Shown here piece by piece: positions 7,903 through 16,006 of a stretch of DNA of 64,000 nt. Source of the stretch: Paracoccaceae bacterium. Lineage in GTDB: Bacteria > Pseudomonadota > Alphaproteobacteria > Rhodobacterales > Rhodobacteraceae. Where the stretch lies: contig SBGD01000074.1 of the NCBI GenBank assembly GCA_006226775.1, forward strand, positions 1-64,000. Direction: 5' to 3'. The position numbers were made by a program, and so were the translations under genes. Position 1 is the first letter of the stretch. Each line of letters opens with the position of its first letter. Below the pieces are notes generated by a model that saw only the letters and a list, made by a program, of their open reading frames with translations, ran no database searches and had not been told where the DNA came from.

Positions 7903-10419
7903 ATGCAGCGACGGCAGTTCCTGAGCCTCGGCGCCGGGCTTGCGCTCTCTACCGGGTTTGCCGGTCGGACCGCATGGGCGCAGCCGCGCTATCGGCAGGG
8001 TTTCATCATCCTCAAGGGGCTGGACCGGACAACATCGCTCGACCAGCTGCGCGCGCTGGTGGCGCCCTTGCTGGCGGCGGGCGTTCCGGTCAGCTGCCTT
8101 GTCGAAGCGCCCGAGGCGGCGGCGGAGGGTCCGGGCGCGGACCTGCTGGCCTATCTTGGCGCCGCGGCGGACCGGCATCGCGGCGTGCTGGAGCTTGTCC
8201 CCGAGATTCCCCGCCTGGCCTTGCTGTCGCCCTATTTCCGGGCGCGCGCGGTGCATGACACCTGTGGCCGGCTGGTCGATCTGCTGGGAATTGCGCCGCG
8301 CGCGGAGGTGCCGCCGCTGGGCTTTCTCTCGGTCGCCTGCCGCGACGTGGCGGCGCCGCAATCGCCCGAGGGGGTGCGCAGCGGCGGCATCCGCACGGTG
8401 CTGGCGCTGTCGGACGACGACCGCCCGGTCCGGTCCGAGGTCTGGCCCGACGGCACCCTGCGCATCTTCGGGGGCCGGGCGCTCGATTTCGCCGCCCCCG
8501 AGCGCGCCTTTGCCGCGCTGCCGGCGGAGGAATACCAGAGCGTCGCGCTGATCGACCTGCGCCGGACCGCGGGAATGGCGGCGGAGCAATTGGCCAGCCT
8601 GGCCGAGGCGCTGGCGCGGCAGGCGCTGATGGCCGAGGTTTCCGCAGGTCTGAGCCAGATGACGCTCTCCGAGGCGCTTCTGCGCGACAATTTCGACTTC
8701 TCGCGCTACCTCGGCCTGCATTTCCTGACCGAGGGTGCGGCGCCCGAGGCGCTCATGCATCTGCGCGCGGATCTCGAGGCGCTGGGTCTTGGGTCGAGCT
8801 TCGGCCCCGATCCGGGGCGGGGCGCGGGCGGGCTCTGGGTCGGGCTCGAGGCGGGCGCGGCGGCGGTGCCGCGCTATGCCGCCGGGTCGGAGGTCTTCGG
8901 CGACCTGGAGGTCAGGACCGCGACGCCCCTGCCCGAGGGCCAGCCGGTCGAGATGCCCGACGGCGCGCGCAGCGCCCGCACGGGGCTTGCCGGCAATGCG
9001 CGGCTGATCCTGCCGGCGCTGCGGCTCATGGACCTGGCGGACCTGCCGCTGCTGGAGGGTTTCGGGCGCGAGATGCGCGACTTTGCCCTGCTGGTCGGGC
9101 CCGACATGCGCGCGACACCGGCGCGGCAGACCGCGCTGCGCAACGCGCTGCTGCGGCTGGCCGAGGACGCGCCGGTCCGGGTGCTGCCGCTGGAAGGCTA
9201 CCTGACCGGCATCCTGCCCCGCAGCCCGCAGATCGAGCATTTCCGGCGCACCCGCACCCTGGCGCATCAGCCGCGGAGCGCGCCGCAGATCAACCACGGG
9301 CAGGCGCAGCAGGATCTGCTGGAGGACGCGCGCATCGCCTGGAGCTATTTCGAGACATGGACCAATCCCGAAACCGGCCTCTGCCCGGCGACGGTGAACA
9401 GCAACCCCGGGGCGCTGCAGCTTTACGAATCCGTCACCATGTGGGACGTGGGCAGCCATCTCAACGCGCTGATGGCGGCGGTCGATCTCGAGCTGATCTC
9501 CGAGGGCACCTTCCAGGCCGCCGCGCGCCGCATCCTGCCCAATATCGTCGGGCGCGAGACCGATGGCCGCCGCCTGCCCAGCGAATGGATCCGCACCGAC
9601 CGCTTCAAATGGGGCAACCGCGACTTCGACGGCTGCGATGCCGGGCGGCTTCTGGCGGCGCTCTACAACTACGAGTTCCACCCCTTTGCCCATGACAGCG
9701 TGGCCGAGCTCGTGCTGTCCTGGGACCTCGAGCAGATCATCTTCGCGGGCGAGATCCACGATGTCCTCGACCGGGGGTTCCGCTCGACCTACCTGTCGCA
9801 TTGCGCGCATTATGCCGCCATCGGCTTCGAGGCCTGGGGCCTGCAGGCCAGGTCGCCCTACCGCGTGCTCGACGGCCGGCAGGCGGCGGATGACACCATG
9901 CGCCTGCTGGAAGCGGCCAGCCGGATCGGGCCGATCGGCACCGAGCCGCTGCTGCTCGAGGCGATGGATTTCCGCATGTCGCCGGAATCCGCCCTGCTGG
10001 CCGAGGTGCTCTTTGCCGCCCAGAAGGAGGCGCATGCGCGTAGCGGCAAGCTTTACTGCGTGTCCGAAAGCCCGATCGACCGCTCGCCCTGGTTCGTCTA
10101 TCACGGGCTGCAACTGGACGCGCCGGGGCTGGTCTGGACCGAGTCGGTGGATCTCGGCAGCGCCGACCCCGAGGCCGCGACACGGGCCGGCGACACCTTT
10201 GCCATCAGTTGCAAGGCGGCCTACCTGTGGAACACCTACCGCCCGTCGGAGTATTCCGACCTGCTGGTGAATTTCGTCCGCGAGCGGGCCCGGGGCAAGC
10301 AGGGGTTTTCCTCGGCCATCTACCAGGCGACCGGGCAGCCGACGCGGAATTATTCCGACATCAACACCAATTCGATCATCCTTCAGGCCATCGCCCGCAA
10401 GATCGCCCGGCGAAGCTGA
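7903..10419 (+). CDS. Tat-exported DUF3131-domain protein
   Basis: The N-terminus QRRQFLSLGAGLALSTGFAG is a twin-arginine signal with cleavage near AWAQ (residue 26). About 430 residues of unassigned sequence precede a DUF3131 region beginning near residue 465 (DLLEDARIAWSYFETWTNP), with TMWDVGSHLNALMAAVDL and KWGNRDFDGCDAGRLLAALY. DUF3131 has an alpha/alpha-toroid look like glycan hydrolases and is repeatedly found with exopolysaccharide synthases. The gene abuts the GH18/NodB/GT2 gene with no gap, so I infer a periplasmic partner that trims or modifies the polymer. The upstream half (FIILKGLDRTTSLDQLRALV) may be a degenerate NodB-like fold, which is speculative. Confidence 0.88.
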   Translation: MQRRQFLSLGAGLALSTGFAGRTAWAQPRYRQGFIILKGLDRTTSLDQLRALVAPLLAAGVPVSCLVEAPEAAAEGPGADLLAYLGAAADRHRGVLELVPEIPRLALLSPYFRARAVHDTCGRLVDLLGIAPRAEVPPLGFLSVACRDVAAPQSPEGVRSGGIRTVLALSDDDRPVRSEVWPDGTLRIFGGRALDFAAPERAFAALPAEEYQSVALIDLRRTAGMAAEQLASLAEALARQALMAEVSAGLSQMTLSEALLRDNFDFSRYLGLHFLTEGAAPEALMHLRADLEALGLGSSFGPDPGRGAGGLWVGLEAGAAAVPRYAAGSEVFGDLEVRTATPLPEGQPVEMPDGARSARTGLAGNARLILPALRLMDLADLPLLEGFGREMRDFALLVGPDMRATPARQTALRNALLRLAEDAPVRVLPLEGYLTGILPRSPQIEHFRRTRTLAHQPRSAPQINHGQAQQDLLEDARIAWSYFETWTNPETGLCPATVNSNPGALQLYESVTMWDVGSHLNALMAAVDLELISEGTFQAAARRILPNIVGRETDGRRLPSEWIRTDRFKWGNRDFDGCDAGRLLAALYNYEFHPFAHDSVAELVLSWDLEQIIFAGEIHDVLDRGFRSTYLSHCAHYAAIGFEAWGLQARSPYRVLDGRQAADDTMRLLEAASRIGPIGTEPLLLEAMDFRMSPESALLAEVLFAAQKEAHARSGKLYCVSESPIDRSPWFVYHGLQLDAPGLVWTESVDLGSADPEAATRAGDTFAISCKAAYLWNTYRPSEYSDLLVNFVRERARGKQGFSSAIYQATGQPTRNYSDINTNSIILQAIARKIARRS

Positions 10420-10647
10420 AAGCCTGCATTCGGCCCCGCGCGGCGGGCGTGCCGGGCCTTGCCGTGACGTAAGGGCAGCGGGCATGGGTCATGGACAGAG
10501 GCGGCGCGACCTGCGACAAGGCCGGTGCTACGTTAACTCAGTCGATCCCCTGCTTTCCCTTCCGGACTTCAGCGAACTCGATACTGGCCGACCGTGCCAC
10601 GCTGTTGCACTTCCGCGAACAGGTTGAAAACTAAAGGAGATCTCACG
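10420..10647 (+). other. Long 5' leader of the cold-shock gene
   Basis: No gene is seen in these 228 bases. They separate the DUF3131 stop from the csp start; long structured leaders are usual for cold-shock genes, but I identified no specific cold-box motif. Confidence 0.35.
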
Positions 10648-10854
10648 ATGGCCAATGGCACCGTGAAATGGTTCAACGCCACCAAAGGCTTCGGCTTCAT
10701 TGCCCCCGCATCCGGCGGAAAGGACGTCTTCGTCCATATTTCCGCGCTTGAGCGCGCAGGCCTGACGTCGCTGGACGACAATCAGGAAGTCACCTTCGAT
10801 ATCGAATCCGGCCGCGATGGCCGCGAGTCGGCGACCAATATCCAGCTTGCCTGA
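10648..10854 (+). CDS. CspA-family cold-shock protein
   Basis: A complete 68-residue single cold-shock domain. The two RNA-binding motifs are present as KGFGFI and VFVHI, and the start [16 protein letters not shown] is canonical. The ATG at 10648 follows AAGGAG at 10634-10639, which decides it over a longer upstream frame. The protein binds single-stranded RNA or DNA and acts as an RNA chaperone. It stands alone, followed by a strong intrinsic terminator. Confidence 0.97.
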   Translation: MANGTVKWFNATKGFGFIAPASGGKDVFVHISALERAGLTSLDDNQEVTFDIESGRDGRESATNIQLA

Positions 10855-10875
10855 ACGGTCGAACCGGATGTGAAG

Positions 10876-10897
10876 AAGGGCGCCTTCGGGCGCCCTT
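10876..10897 (+). terminator. Intrinsic terminator of the cold-shock gene
   Basis: A perfect 9-bp stem, AAGGGCGCC and GGCGCCCTT, is closed by a TTCG tetraloop and followed by TCTCGTT. It lies 21 bases after the csp stop. Confidence 0.85.
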
Positions 10898-10910
10898 TCT
10901 CGTTGCAAGA

Positions 10911-10941
10911 CCGGCCCCGGCAGAACGTCTGCCGGGGCCGG
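10911..10941 (-). terminator. Terminator of the DctPQM TRAP operon
   Basis: A perfect 14-bp inverted repeat, CCGGCCCCGGCAGA and its complement, has a 3-base loop. It lies 9 bases past the dctM stop and, read on the minus strand, is followed by TCTTGC. With the csp terminator it forms a back-to-back barrier between convergent units. Confidence 0.75.
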
Positions 10942-10949
10942 GTGGCGGA

Positions 10950-12272
10950 TCAGCGGAACATGTAGTCCACCGGCCAGGTCACCAGTTGCGGCACGTAGAA
11001 CAGGATCAGGATCGCCGCCAGGTCACACAGGATGAACGGTGTGGCCGCGCGGTAGATCTCGTTCATCGTGGTGCCCTTGGGCGCCACCGCCTTCATCACG
11101 AAGAGCGCACCGCCCAGCGGGGGCGAGGTCGATCCGGTCTCGATCGCCACCAGGTACATCGCCGCGAACCAGATCGGGTCGAAGCCGAATTCCAGCACCA
11201 CCGGGATGAAGATCGGCAGGGTGATCAGCATGATCGGCAGCGGGCCCATGAACATGCCGAGGAAGATCACCGCGCCGATCATCGTCAGCACGATGACACT
11301 CGGGCCGACATCGAGCGAGATGATGGCGTCGACCATGCCGAAGGTCGCCCCGGTATAGGCCAGAAGCTGGGTGAAGGTCACCGCGCCCGAGACGATCAGC
11401 AGCACCATGACCGAGATATTGGCGCTGCCCAGGATCGACTTCGAGAACACCGTCCAGGTCAGTCGCCGTTTCATCGCCGCCAGCGCCAGCGTGGCGAAGG
11501 CGCCGGTCGCGGCAGCCTCGCTGGGGGTGGCCCAGCCCAGGAAGATCACGCCGACCACGGAAAAGACCACCAGGCCCAGCGGCAGGATATTGACCACCGT
11601 GGCATGCAGTTTCTCGGCCATCGGCACCGGCTCGACATCGAAGGGCGGCGCGAGATCCGGCTGCAGGGTGACGCGGACGTAGATATAGAGCGTGTAGAGC
11701 AGCGCCATCAGCAGGCCCGGCACGATGATGCCGATCAGGATGCGGCCGATGGACAGCTCTGCCACCACGCCCAGCACCACCGCCAGCGAACTGGGCGGGA
11801 TCATGATCGCCAGCCCCGCCGAGCCGAGGATCGGCCCCAGGGTCATCGGCTTCTTGTAGCCGCGTTTCTCCATCTCCGGCACCAGCGAGGATCCCAGCAG
11901 CGCGATGGCGCCCATGGAGTTGCCGGTGAGCGAGGAAAACAGCACCCCGCCGCCGACCGCCATAAAGGCCAGCCGGCCGCGCAGCTTGCCGAACCACTTG
12001 TCCAGCGTGTCCATCAGGTCGATGGCGATGCGTGACTGGAACATCCCCTCGCCCATGATCATGAACAGCGCCACCGGCACCAGGGTGAAACTCGACAGCG
12101 AATCGACGGTGTTCACCACCACCTGCCGCACCCCGGGCACGCCGCCCATCAGGATATAGGCGCCGACGATGTTCACCGCGAGAAAGGAAAAGGCCACCGG
12201 CAGGCCGAGCACCATCAGCAGCAGCAGCGGGCCGACGACCAGGACGATCACGTAATACCATTCCAGCATCAC
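10950..12272 (-). CDS. dctM: TRAP transporter large permease (DctM)
   Basis: 440 residues, the usual DctM length, nearly all hydrophobic with about 12 membrane segments. It has the family blocks GLPVAFSFLAVN near 24, SSLTGNSMGAIALLGSSLVPEM near 113 and ETGSTSPPLGGALFVMKAVAP near 380. It forms the Na+-coupled translocation channel for organic acids delivered by DctP. Its ATG overlaps the dctQ stop by four bases. A strong hairpin terminates the operon just downstream. Confidence 0.96.
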   Translation of the reverse strand: MMLEWYYVIVLVVGPLLLLMVLGLPVAFSFLAVNIVGAYILMGGVPGVRQVVVNTVDSLSSFTLVPVALFMIMGEGMFQSRIAIDLMDTLDKWFGKLRGRLAFMAVGGGVLFSSLTGNSMGAIALLGSSLVPEMEKRGYKKPMTLGPILGSAGLAIMIPPSSLAVVLGVVAELSIGRILIGIIVPGLLMALLYTLYIYVRVTLQPDLAPPFDVEPVPMAEKLHATVVNILPLGLVVFSVVGVIFLGWATPSEAAATGAFATLALAAMKRRLTWTVFSKSILGSANISVMVLLIVSGAVTFTQLLAYTGATFGMVDAIISLDVGPSVIVLTMIGAVIFLGMFMGPLPIMLITLPIFIPVVLEFGFDPIWFAAMYLVAIETGSTSPPLGGALFVMKAVAPKGTTMNEIYRAATPFILCDLAAILILFYVPQLVTWPVDYMFR

Positions 12273-12769
12273 AGGCCCTCGTGGCGGATCGCGCCGATCG
12301 CCTGAAAGACGAATTGCACCGCCATCAGGAACATGCCGAAGGGCAGGGCCATGGTGATCCAGTAGCGCGGCGGCGCCATCACGGTGGCGGCGCGCACGCC
12401 GGTGCCGATCTGGTCGATCACCACGTCGATGCCGATCAGGGTCAGCACCGCGCAGATGGCAAAGCCGATGGTGGAATTGAGCAACCGCGCGAGGGCCCTC
12501 CAGCCGGTCGAGAGGTTGTCGTAAAGCAGATCCAGCGTGACGTGCATGTTTTTCTCAAGCAGGTAGGGCGCGCCGAGGAAGGTGATATAGAGCAGCGAGT
12601 ATTCGCTGACCTCGATCACCCAGAGACGCGAGCCCGCGCCAAGCGCGCGCGAGACGACCTCGATGAAGATGATCGTTGCGGCAAAGAACAGCACGCCTGC
12701 CCCCAGGATCGCGAGCCCCAGATTCAGGCGGCTGAACAGCTGCACGATGCGGTCATAGGCGGATGGCAT
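12269..12769 (-). CDS. dctQ: TRAP transporter small permease (DctQ)
   Basis: About 166 residues with four membrane helices (for example GLAILGAGVLFFAATIIFIEVVSRAL), and the family element EYSLLYITFLGAPYLLEKNMHVTLD split over helices 2-3. The start at 12769 is preceded by GGAGG 7 bases upstream, so the longer frame from 12886 is rejected. It is the membrane partner of DctM and sits between dctP and dctM in the usual P-Q-M order. Confidence 0.94.
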   Translation of the reverse strand: MPSAYDRIVQLFSRLNLGLAILGAGVLFFAATIIFIEVVSRALGAGSRLWVIEVSEYSLLYITFLGAPYLLEKNMHVTLDLLYDNLSTGWRALARLLNSTIGFAICAVLTLIGIDVVIDQIGTGVRAATVMAPPRYWITMALPFGMFLMAVQFVFQAIGAIRHEGL

Positions 12770-12842
12770 CGGAAGACCTCCGGTTTGGGGGGCAGGACCG
12801 GGCCCGAGGCGCGGCCCTGCGGGCGTTTTCGGAACGGCGGGG

Positions 12843-13817
12843 TCAGTCGACCAGCATTCCGCGCAGCTCTGCGGCCACCTCCGCACCGGCGCTGTCGGCG
12901 ATCACCTGCCAGGCCGAATCGATGGCGATCTCGCGCAGTTTCGCGGCATCCTCGTCCGAGAACTGCACCACCTCGAAACCGGCGGCTTCCATCTCGACCA
13001 CGCCCTCGGCCACGTCGGTGGCCCAGATCTCGTCGATCCGCGGCGCCAGGTCGTCACGCACGAAGGTGGCGATGCGGTCCTGCAGGTCTTCGGGCAGCTT
13101 GTTCCAGGCGTTCTGGTTCACCAGGATCGGGAAACCGGCGCGGTAGACGCCGGGATAGACCACATGGGTCACCACGCCCTCGAACTGTTCGGCCCAGCCC
13201 ACGGTGCCGCGCATGAAACCGTCGATCGCGCCGCGTTCCATCGCGGTATAGATCTCGCCCATCGGCAGGACCAGCGGCTCGGCGCCAAGCGCATTGACCA
13301 GCGGCAGCAGCGTCGGGAAGACGCGGATGCGCATGCCTTTCAGATCGTCCAGCGTCTCGACCGGCTTGTTCAGAAAGACGTGGAAGGCCAGGTCGGTGGC
13401 CGGCACTTCGCCCAGGAACACCAGGTTCTGCGCCGCGTGCAGCTCGGTCATCCGCTCGTAATAGCCGGTCGGGCGGATCTCGTTGTAGTCCTTGAACGAC
13501 AGGTTCATCGTCGAGGAGGCCGGCACCAGGCCGGAGTAGTAGCTCGGGCTGGTGAAGGTGATGTCCATGGCGCCGTTGCGCACCGCTTCGGCCTGGCCGA
13601 AGGGCGGCATGACCTCGGGGCCGCCGCGCCACCTGATCTGGAACTCGCCGGCGAATTCCTCGTTGACCTCGTCGATGAACATGGCGAAGCCGCGCGAGAT
13701 ATCGGCCTGGCGCGGCGCCAGCGTCACCGCGTTCATGGTGATTTCCTCGGCAATCGCGGCGCCGCCGATCAGGGCCGTACCGCTCGCGAAGACGGCGGCT
13801 TTCAGAAATGATGTCAT
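12843..13817 (-). CDS. dctP: TRAP transporter substrate-binding protein (DctP type)
   Basis: 324 residues with a Sec signal peptide ending near AIAEE (residue 24). The DctP family signature appears as ETLDDLKGMRIRVFPTLL followed by LVLPMGEIYTAMERGAIDG; the arginine in the MRIRV strand normally clamps the ligand carboxylate. This makes an acidic substrate likely. The gene follows the FAD-monooxygenase gene by 48 bases and precedes dctQM, so uptake and first oxidation appear to be one transcription unit under the IclR-type operator at about 15020. Confidence 0.95.
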   Translation of the reverse strand: MTSFLKAAVFASGTALIGGAAIAEEITMNAVTLAPRQADISRGFAMFIDEVNEEFAGEFQIRWRGGPEVMPPFGQAEAVRNGAMDITFTSPSYYSGLVPASSTMNLSFKDYNEIRPTGYYERMTELHAAQNLVFLGEVPATDLAFHVFLNKPVETLDDLKGMRIRVFPTLLPLVNALGAEPLVLPMGEIYTAMERGAIDGFMRGTVGWAEQFEGVVTHVVYPGVYRAGFPILVNQNAWNKLPEDLQDRIATFVRDDLAPRIDEIWATDVAEGVVEMEAAGFEVVQFSDEDAAKLREIAIDSAWQVIADSAGAEVAAELRGMLVD

Positions 13818-13865
13818 GGTCTCTCCCTTGGTATTCTTGGTGTTGAGTCAGGCCGGTGTATTGAG

Positions 13866-14996
13866 TCAGGCCAGTTCGACGGACCAGGCATCGTAGCCAT
13901 AGACCCAGTCGGCATTGCCACCCTTTTTCAGCCATTCATTGGCCAGTGAATTCTGCTGGACCTGCGCGGTGCGCGGTTTCCGGGCGGTCTCGTACCTGGC
14001 GAGGGCCGCTTCGATCCCCTCGGGACCGACCCCCTCCAGCGCGCGCGACAGCACCACCGCATCCTCGATCGCCATGCAGGCGCCCTGGGCCATGAAGGGC
14101 ACCATCGGATGGGCGGCATCGCCAAGGATGGTGGCGCGCCCGCGCGACCATTGCTCCATCGGCTCGCGCACGTGCAGCGCCGATTTCGTCACCTCGTCGC
14201 AGGCGTCCAGAAGCGCGCGGGCATCGGGGTGGAAGTTGGCGTATTCGGCGCGCAACTCGTCGACATCGCCGGGCAGGGTCCAGCCTTCCTCGGTCCAGCC
14301 CTGCTGGGGCGTGGTGGCGAAGACGAAGATCTCTTCGCCCAGCGTCAGCGGGAAGGTCACGATCTGCTTTTGCGGCACCTCGCCCCACCACTTGGTGAAG
14401 GCGTCCGATTCGCCGGTCGCGGGCGCCTTGCTGCGCGGAAAGACCGCGCGGTAGGAGACGATGCCGGTGAACTGCGGGTCATCCTGCCCCCAGAGCGCGG
14501 TGCGCACCGCGGAATGGATGCCGTCGGCGCCGACCACGAGGTCGAAATCCTGGCGGCTGCCGTCCTCGAAGAGGATGGTGGCGCCATCGTCCTTCAACTC
14601 GACGCTCTGGGCCGCCATGCCGGGATGCACCCGGTCCTCGGGGATCTGGCCTTGCAGGGCTTTCAGCAGGTCGGCGCGGTGGATGGTCAGCTGCGGCGCG
14701 CCGTATTTCTCTTCGGCGGCCGCGCTCATCGGCAGGCGCGAGGTTTCCTCGCCGCTCACGCCGTCGCGGCTGATGCGAAAGGTCGGGCGCGCGGCGGTCT
14801 TGCGCAGGTACTCGCCGACCCCGAGCTGGTCCAGTGCGAAGACGGCATTGGGCGTGAGATTGATGTCGGCTCCGACGCGGTTGAAGGCGGGCGAGCGCTC
14901 GAAGACATGCACGTCATGTCCGGCCTTGCGCAGCGCGATGGCCGCGCTGAAACCGCCGATCCCCCCACCGCAGATGCCTATGTTCAATCCACCCAT
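13866..14996 (-). CDS. FAD-dependent aromatic monooxygenase, NicC / salicylate hydroxylase-like
   Basis: 376 residues, single-component group A flavin hydroxylase. It has the Rossmann start ICGGGIGGFSAAIAL, the DG motif GADGIHSAVR near 160, and the FAD-binding GDAAHPMVPFMAQGACMAIEDA near 295. The KWW segment mid-protein and the C-terminal WVYGYD match the plan I know for 6-hydroxynicotinate 3-monooxygenase (NicC), which performs a decarboxylative hydroxylation with NADH. Close family is well supported; whether the substrate is a hydroxynicotinate, a salicylate or another hydroxyaryl acid is open. It leads the dctPQM operon. A 16-base near-duplication (agtcaggcc repeats) follows its stop. Confidence 0.93.
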   Translation of the reverse strand: MGGLNIGICGGGIGGFSAAIALRKAGHDVHVFERSPAFNRVGADINLTPNAVFALDQLGVGEYLRKTAARPTFRISRDGVSGEETSRLPMSAAAEEKYGAPQLTIHRADLLKALQGQIPEDRVHPGMAAQSVELKDDGATILFEDGSRQDFDLVVGADGIHSAVRTALWGQDDPQFTGIVSYRAVFPRSKAPATGESDAFTKWWGEVPQKQIVTFPLTLGEEIFVFATTPQQGWTEEGWTLPGDVDELRAEYANFHPDARALLDACDEVTKSALHVREPMEQWSRGRATILGDAAHPMVPFMAQGACMAIEDAVVLSRALEGVGPEGIEAALARYETARKPRTAQVQQNSLANEWLKKGGNADWVYGYDAWSVELA

Positions 14997-15008
14997 TTCT
15001 CGCTCCCT

Positions 15009-15032
15009 GTTCTATTGTGAACTATGTGTTCA
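15009..15032. promoter_or_regulatory. Three-half-site operator upstream of the monooxygenase-TRAP operon
   Basis: The half-sites are GTTCT (15009), TGAAC (15018) and GTTCA (15028), with spacers of 4 and 5 bases. The inner pair TGAAC-N5-GTTCA is a perfect palindrome. The same arrangement, including the trailing AATATA, occurs at 22371-22394 ahead of the other minus-strand operon. The IclR gene starting at 15187 is divergent from this site and is the likely binder. Confidence 0.65.
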
Positions 15033-15186
15033 AATATAGATTGACACGGAGAGCGGGTCAAGAAAATGCTTGCAGGACCGGGACTTTGGCCGGGGGGACG
15101 TGACTTTCCCCATGAAATCAGCATAATGGCCCTGTTCAAATACGATGAAAATGTTCTATTTTGGCAGTACCGGAGGGCAAGGCACC

Positions 15187-15990
15187 ATGACAGAGCCAAG
15201 AAAATCAGAATCAACCACCTATTCCGTTCCGCCGGTCGAGCGCGCGCTGAGCCTGCTGCGCCATATCGGCAACGGTCAGAAGTGTCGCAACCTCAGCACC
15301 ACCTCCAAGGATCTGGGCATCAACCGCACGACGCTGATCCGGCTGATCCACACGCTCGAGGCCAATCGCATGATCGAGCAGATCGAGGAAGGCGCCGGAT
15401 ACCGGCTTGGCCCGGCGCTGATCAGCCTGGCGGCGCAGGCCATCCATGGCCGCGACATCGTGCAGATCAGCCAGCCGCTGCTGCTGGAATTGTCGAACAC
15501 CACCGGCATGTCGGCGCACCTGGGCATCATGGATGGCACCGACCTGGTCTATCTCAGCCGCGAGGCGCCCAATACCCACCTGGTCAGCAACATGCGCCCG
15601 GGATCGCGCCTGCCGGCGCATACCGCCTCGGGCGGGCGGGTCATCCTGGCGGAAATGACCGACGACGAGATCCGCGCGTTCTTTGCGGGGGTCGAGCTGG
15701 CGCAGGTCACCGACAAGACGCCGGTGACCATCGAGGCGGTGCTGGAGCAGGCGCACCGCGACAAGGCGGCGGGTTTTGCCTGGAGCGTGGGGAACTTCGA
15801 GGCCGGCATCGGATCCTGCGCCGCCGTGGTGCTGGACCATCGCGCGCGCCCGGTGGGGGCGATCAATGTCTCGGGCCCGGAAAACCGCTTTGCCGAGGAA
15901 GGCGACGGCCCCGAAGGGCCGATCAAGACCGCCGTGCGCCACGCCGCAAGGCAGGCGTCGATGGGTCTGGGCTACGTCGGCGGGGCCTGA
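15187..15990 (+). CDS. IclR-family transcriptional regulator of the aromatic-acid cluster
   Basis: 267 residues. A winged helix lies at about 15-75 (LGINRTTLIRLIHTLEANRMIEQ), followed by the IclR effector domain with HTASGGRVILAEM near 140 and AGFAWSVGNFEAGIGSCAAVV near 190, which form the ligand pocket in this family. Start 15187 has CGGAGGG about 10 bases upstream and is preferred to the ATG at 15145. It lies between two minus-strand operons with identical operator motifs, so it is the candidate regulator of both. A looser GTTCA/GTTCT pair at 15134 and 15153 suggests autoregulation. As usual for IclR proteins it could activate or repress. Confidence 0.95.
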   Translation: MTEPRKSESTTYSVPPVERALSLLRHIGNGQKCRNLSTTSKDLGINRTTLIRLIHTLEANRMIEQIEEGAGYRLGPALISLAAQAIHGRDIVQISQPLLLELSNTTGMSAHLGIMDGTDLVYLSREAPNTHLVSNMRPGSRLPAHTASGGRVILAEMTDDEIRAFFAGVELAQVTDKTPVTIEAVLEQAHRDKAAGFAWSVGNFEAGIGSCAAVVLDHRARPVGAINVSGPENRFAEEGDGPEGPIKTAVRHAARQASMGLGYVGGA

Positions 15991-16000
15991 GCGGCCCCGC
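15980..16000 (+). terminator. Hairpin overlapping the IclR stop codon
   Basis: A perfect 8-bp stem, GCGGGGCC with GGCCCCGC, has a 5-base loop containing the TGA. It separates this gene from the convergent aldehyde dehydrogenase end 7 bases away. There is no T-run, so termination strength is uncertain. Confidence 0.45.
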
Positions 16001-16006
16001 TGCGTG

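Noticed and set aside
4309-10485. A 2058-codon open frame on the minus strand
   Set aside because: It is antisense to the polysaccharide genes, has Arg/Gly/Pro/Ala-rich product with no domain, and follows from GC-rich third positions. The plus-strand genes carry clear motifs.
13842-13872. Near-duplicate agtcaggcc segments after the monooxygenase stop
   Set aside because: It is a short local duplication with no dyad symmetry or position that suggests function.
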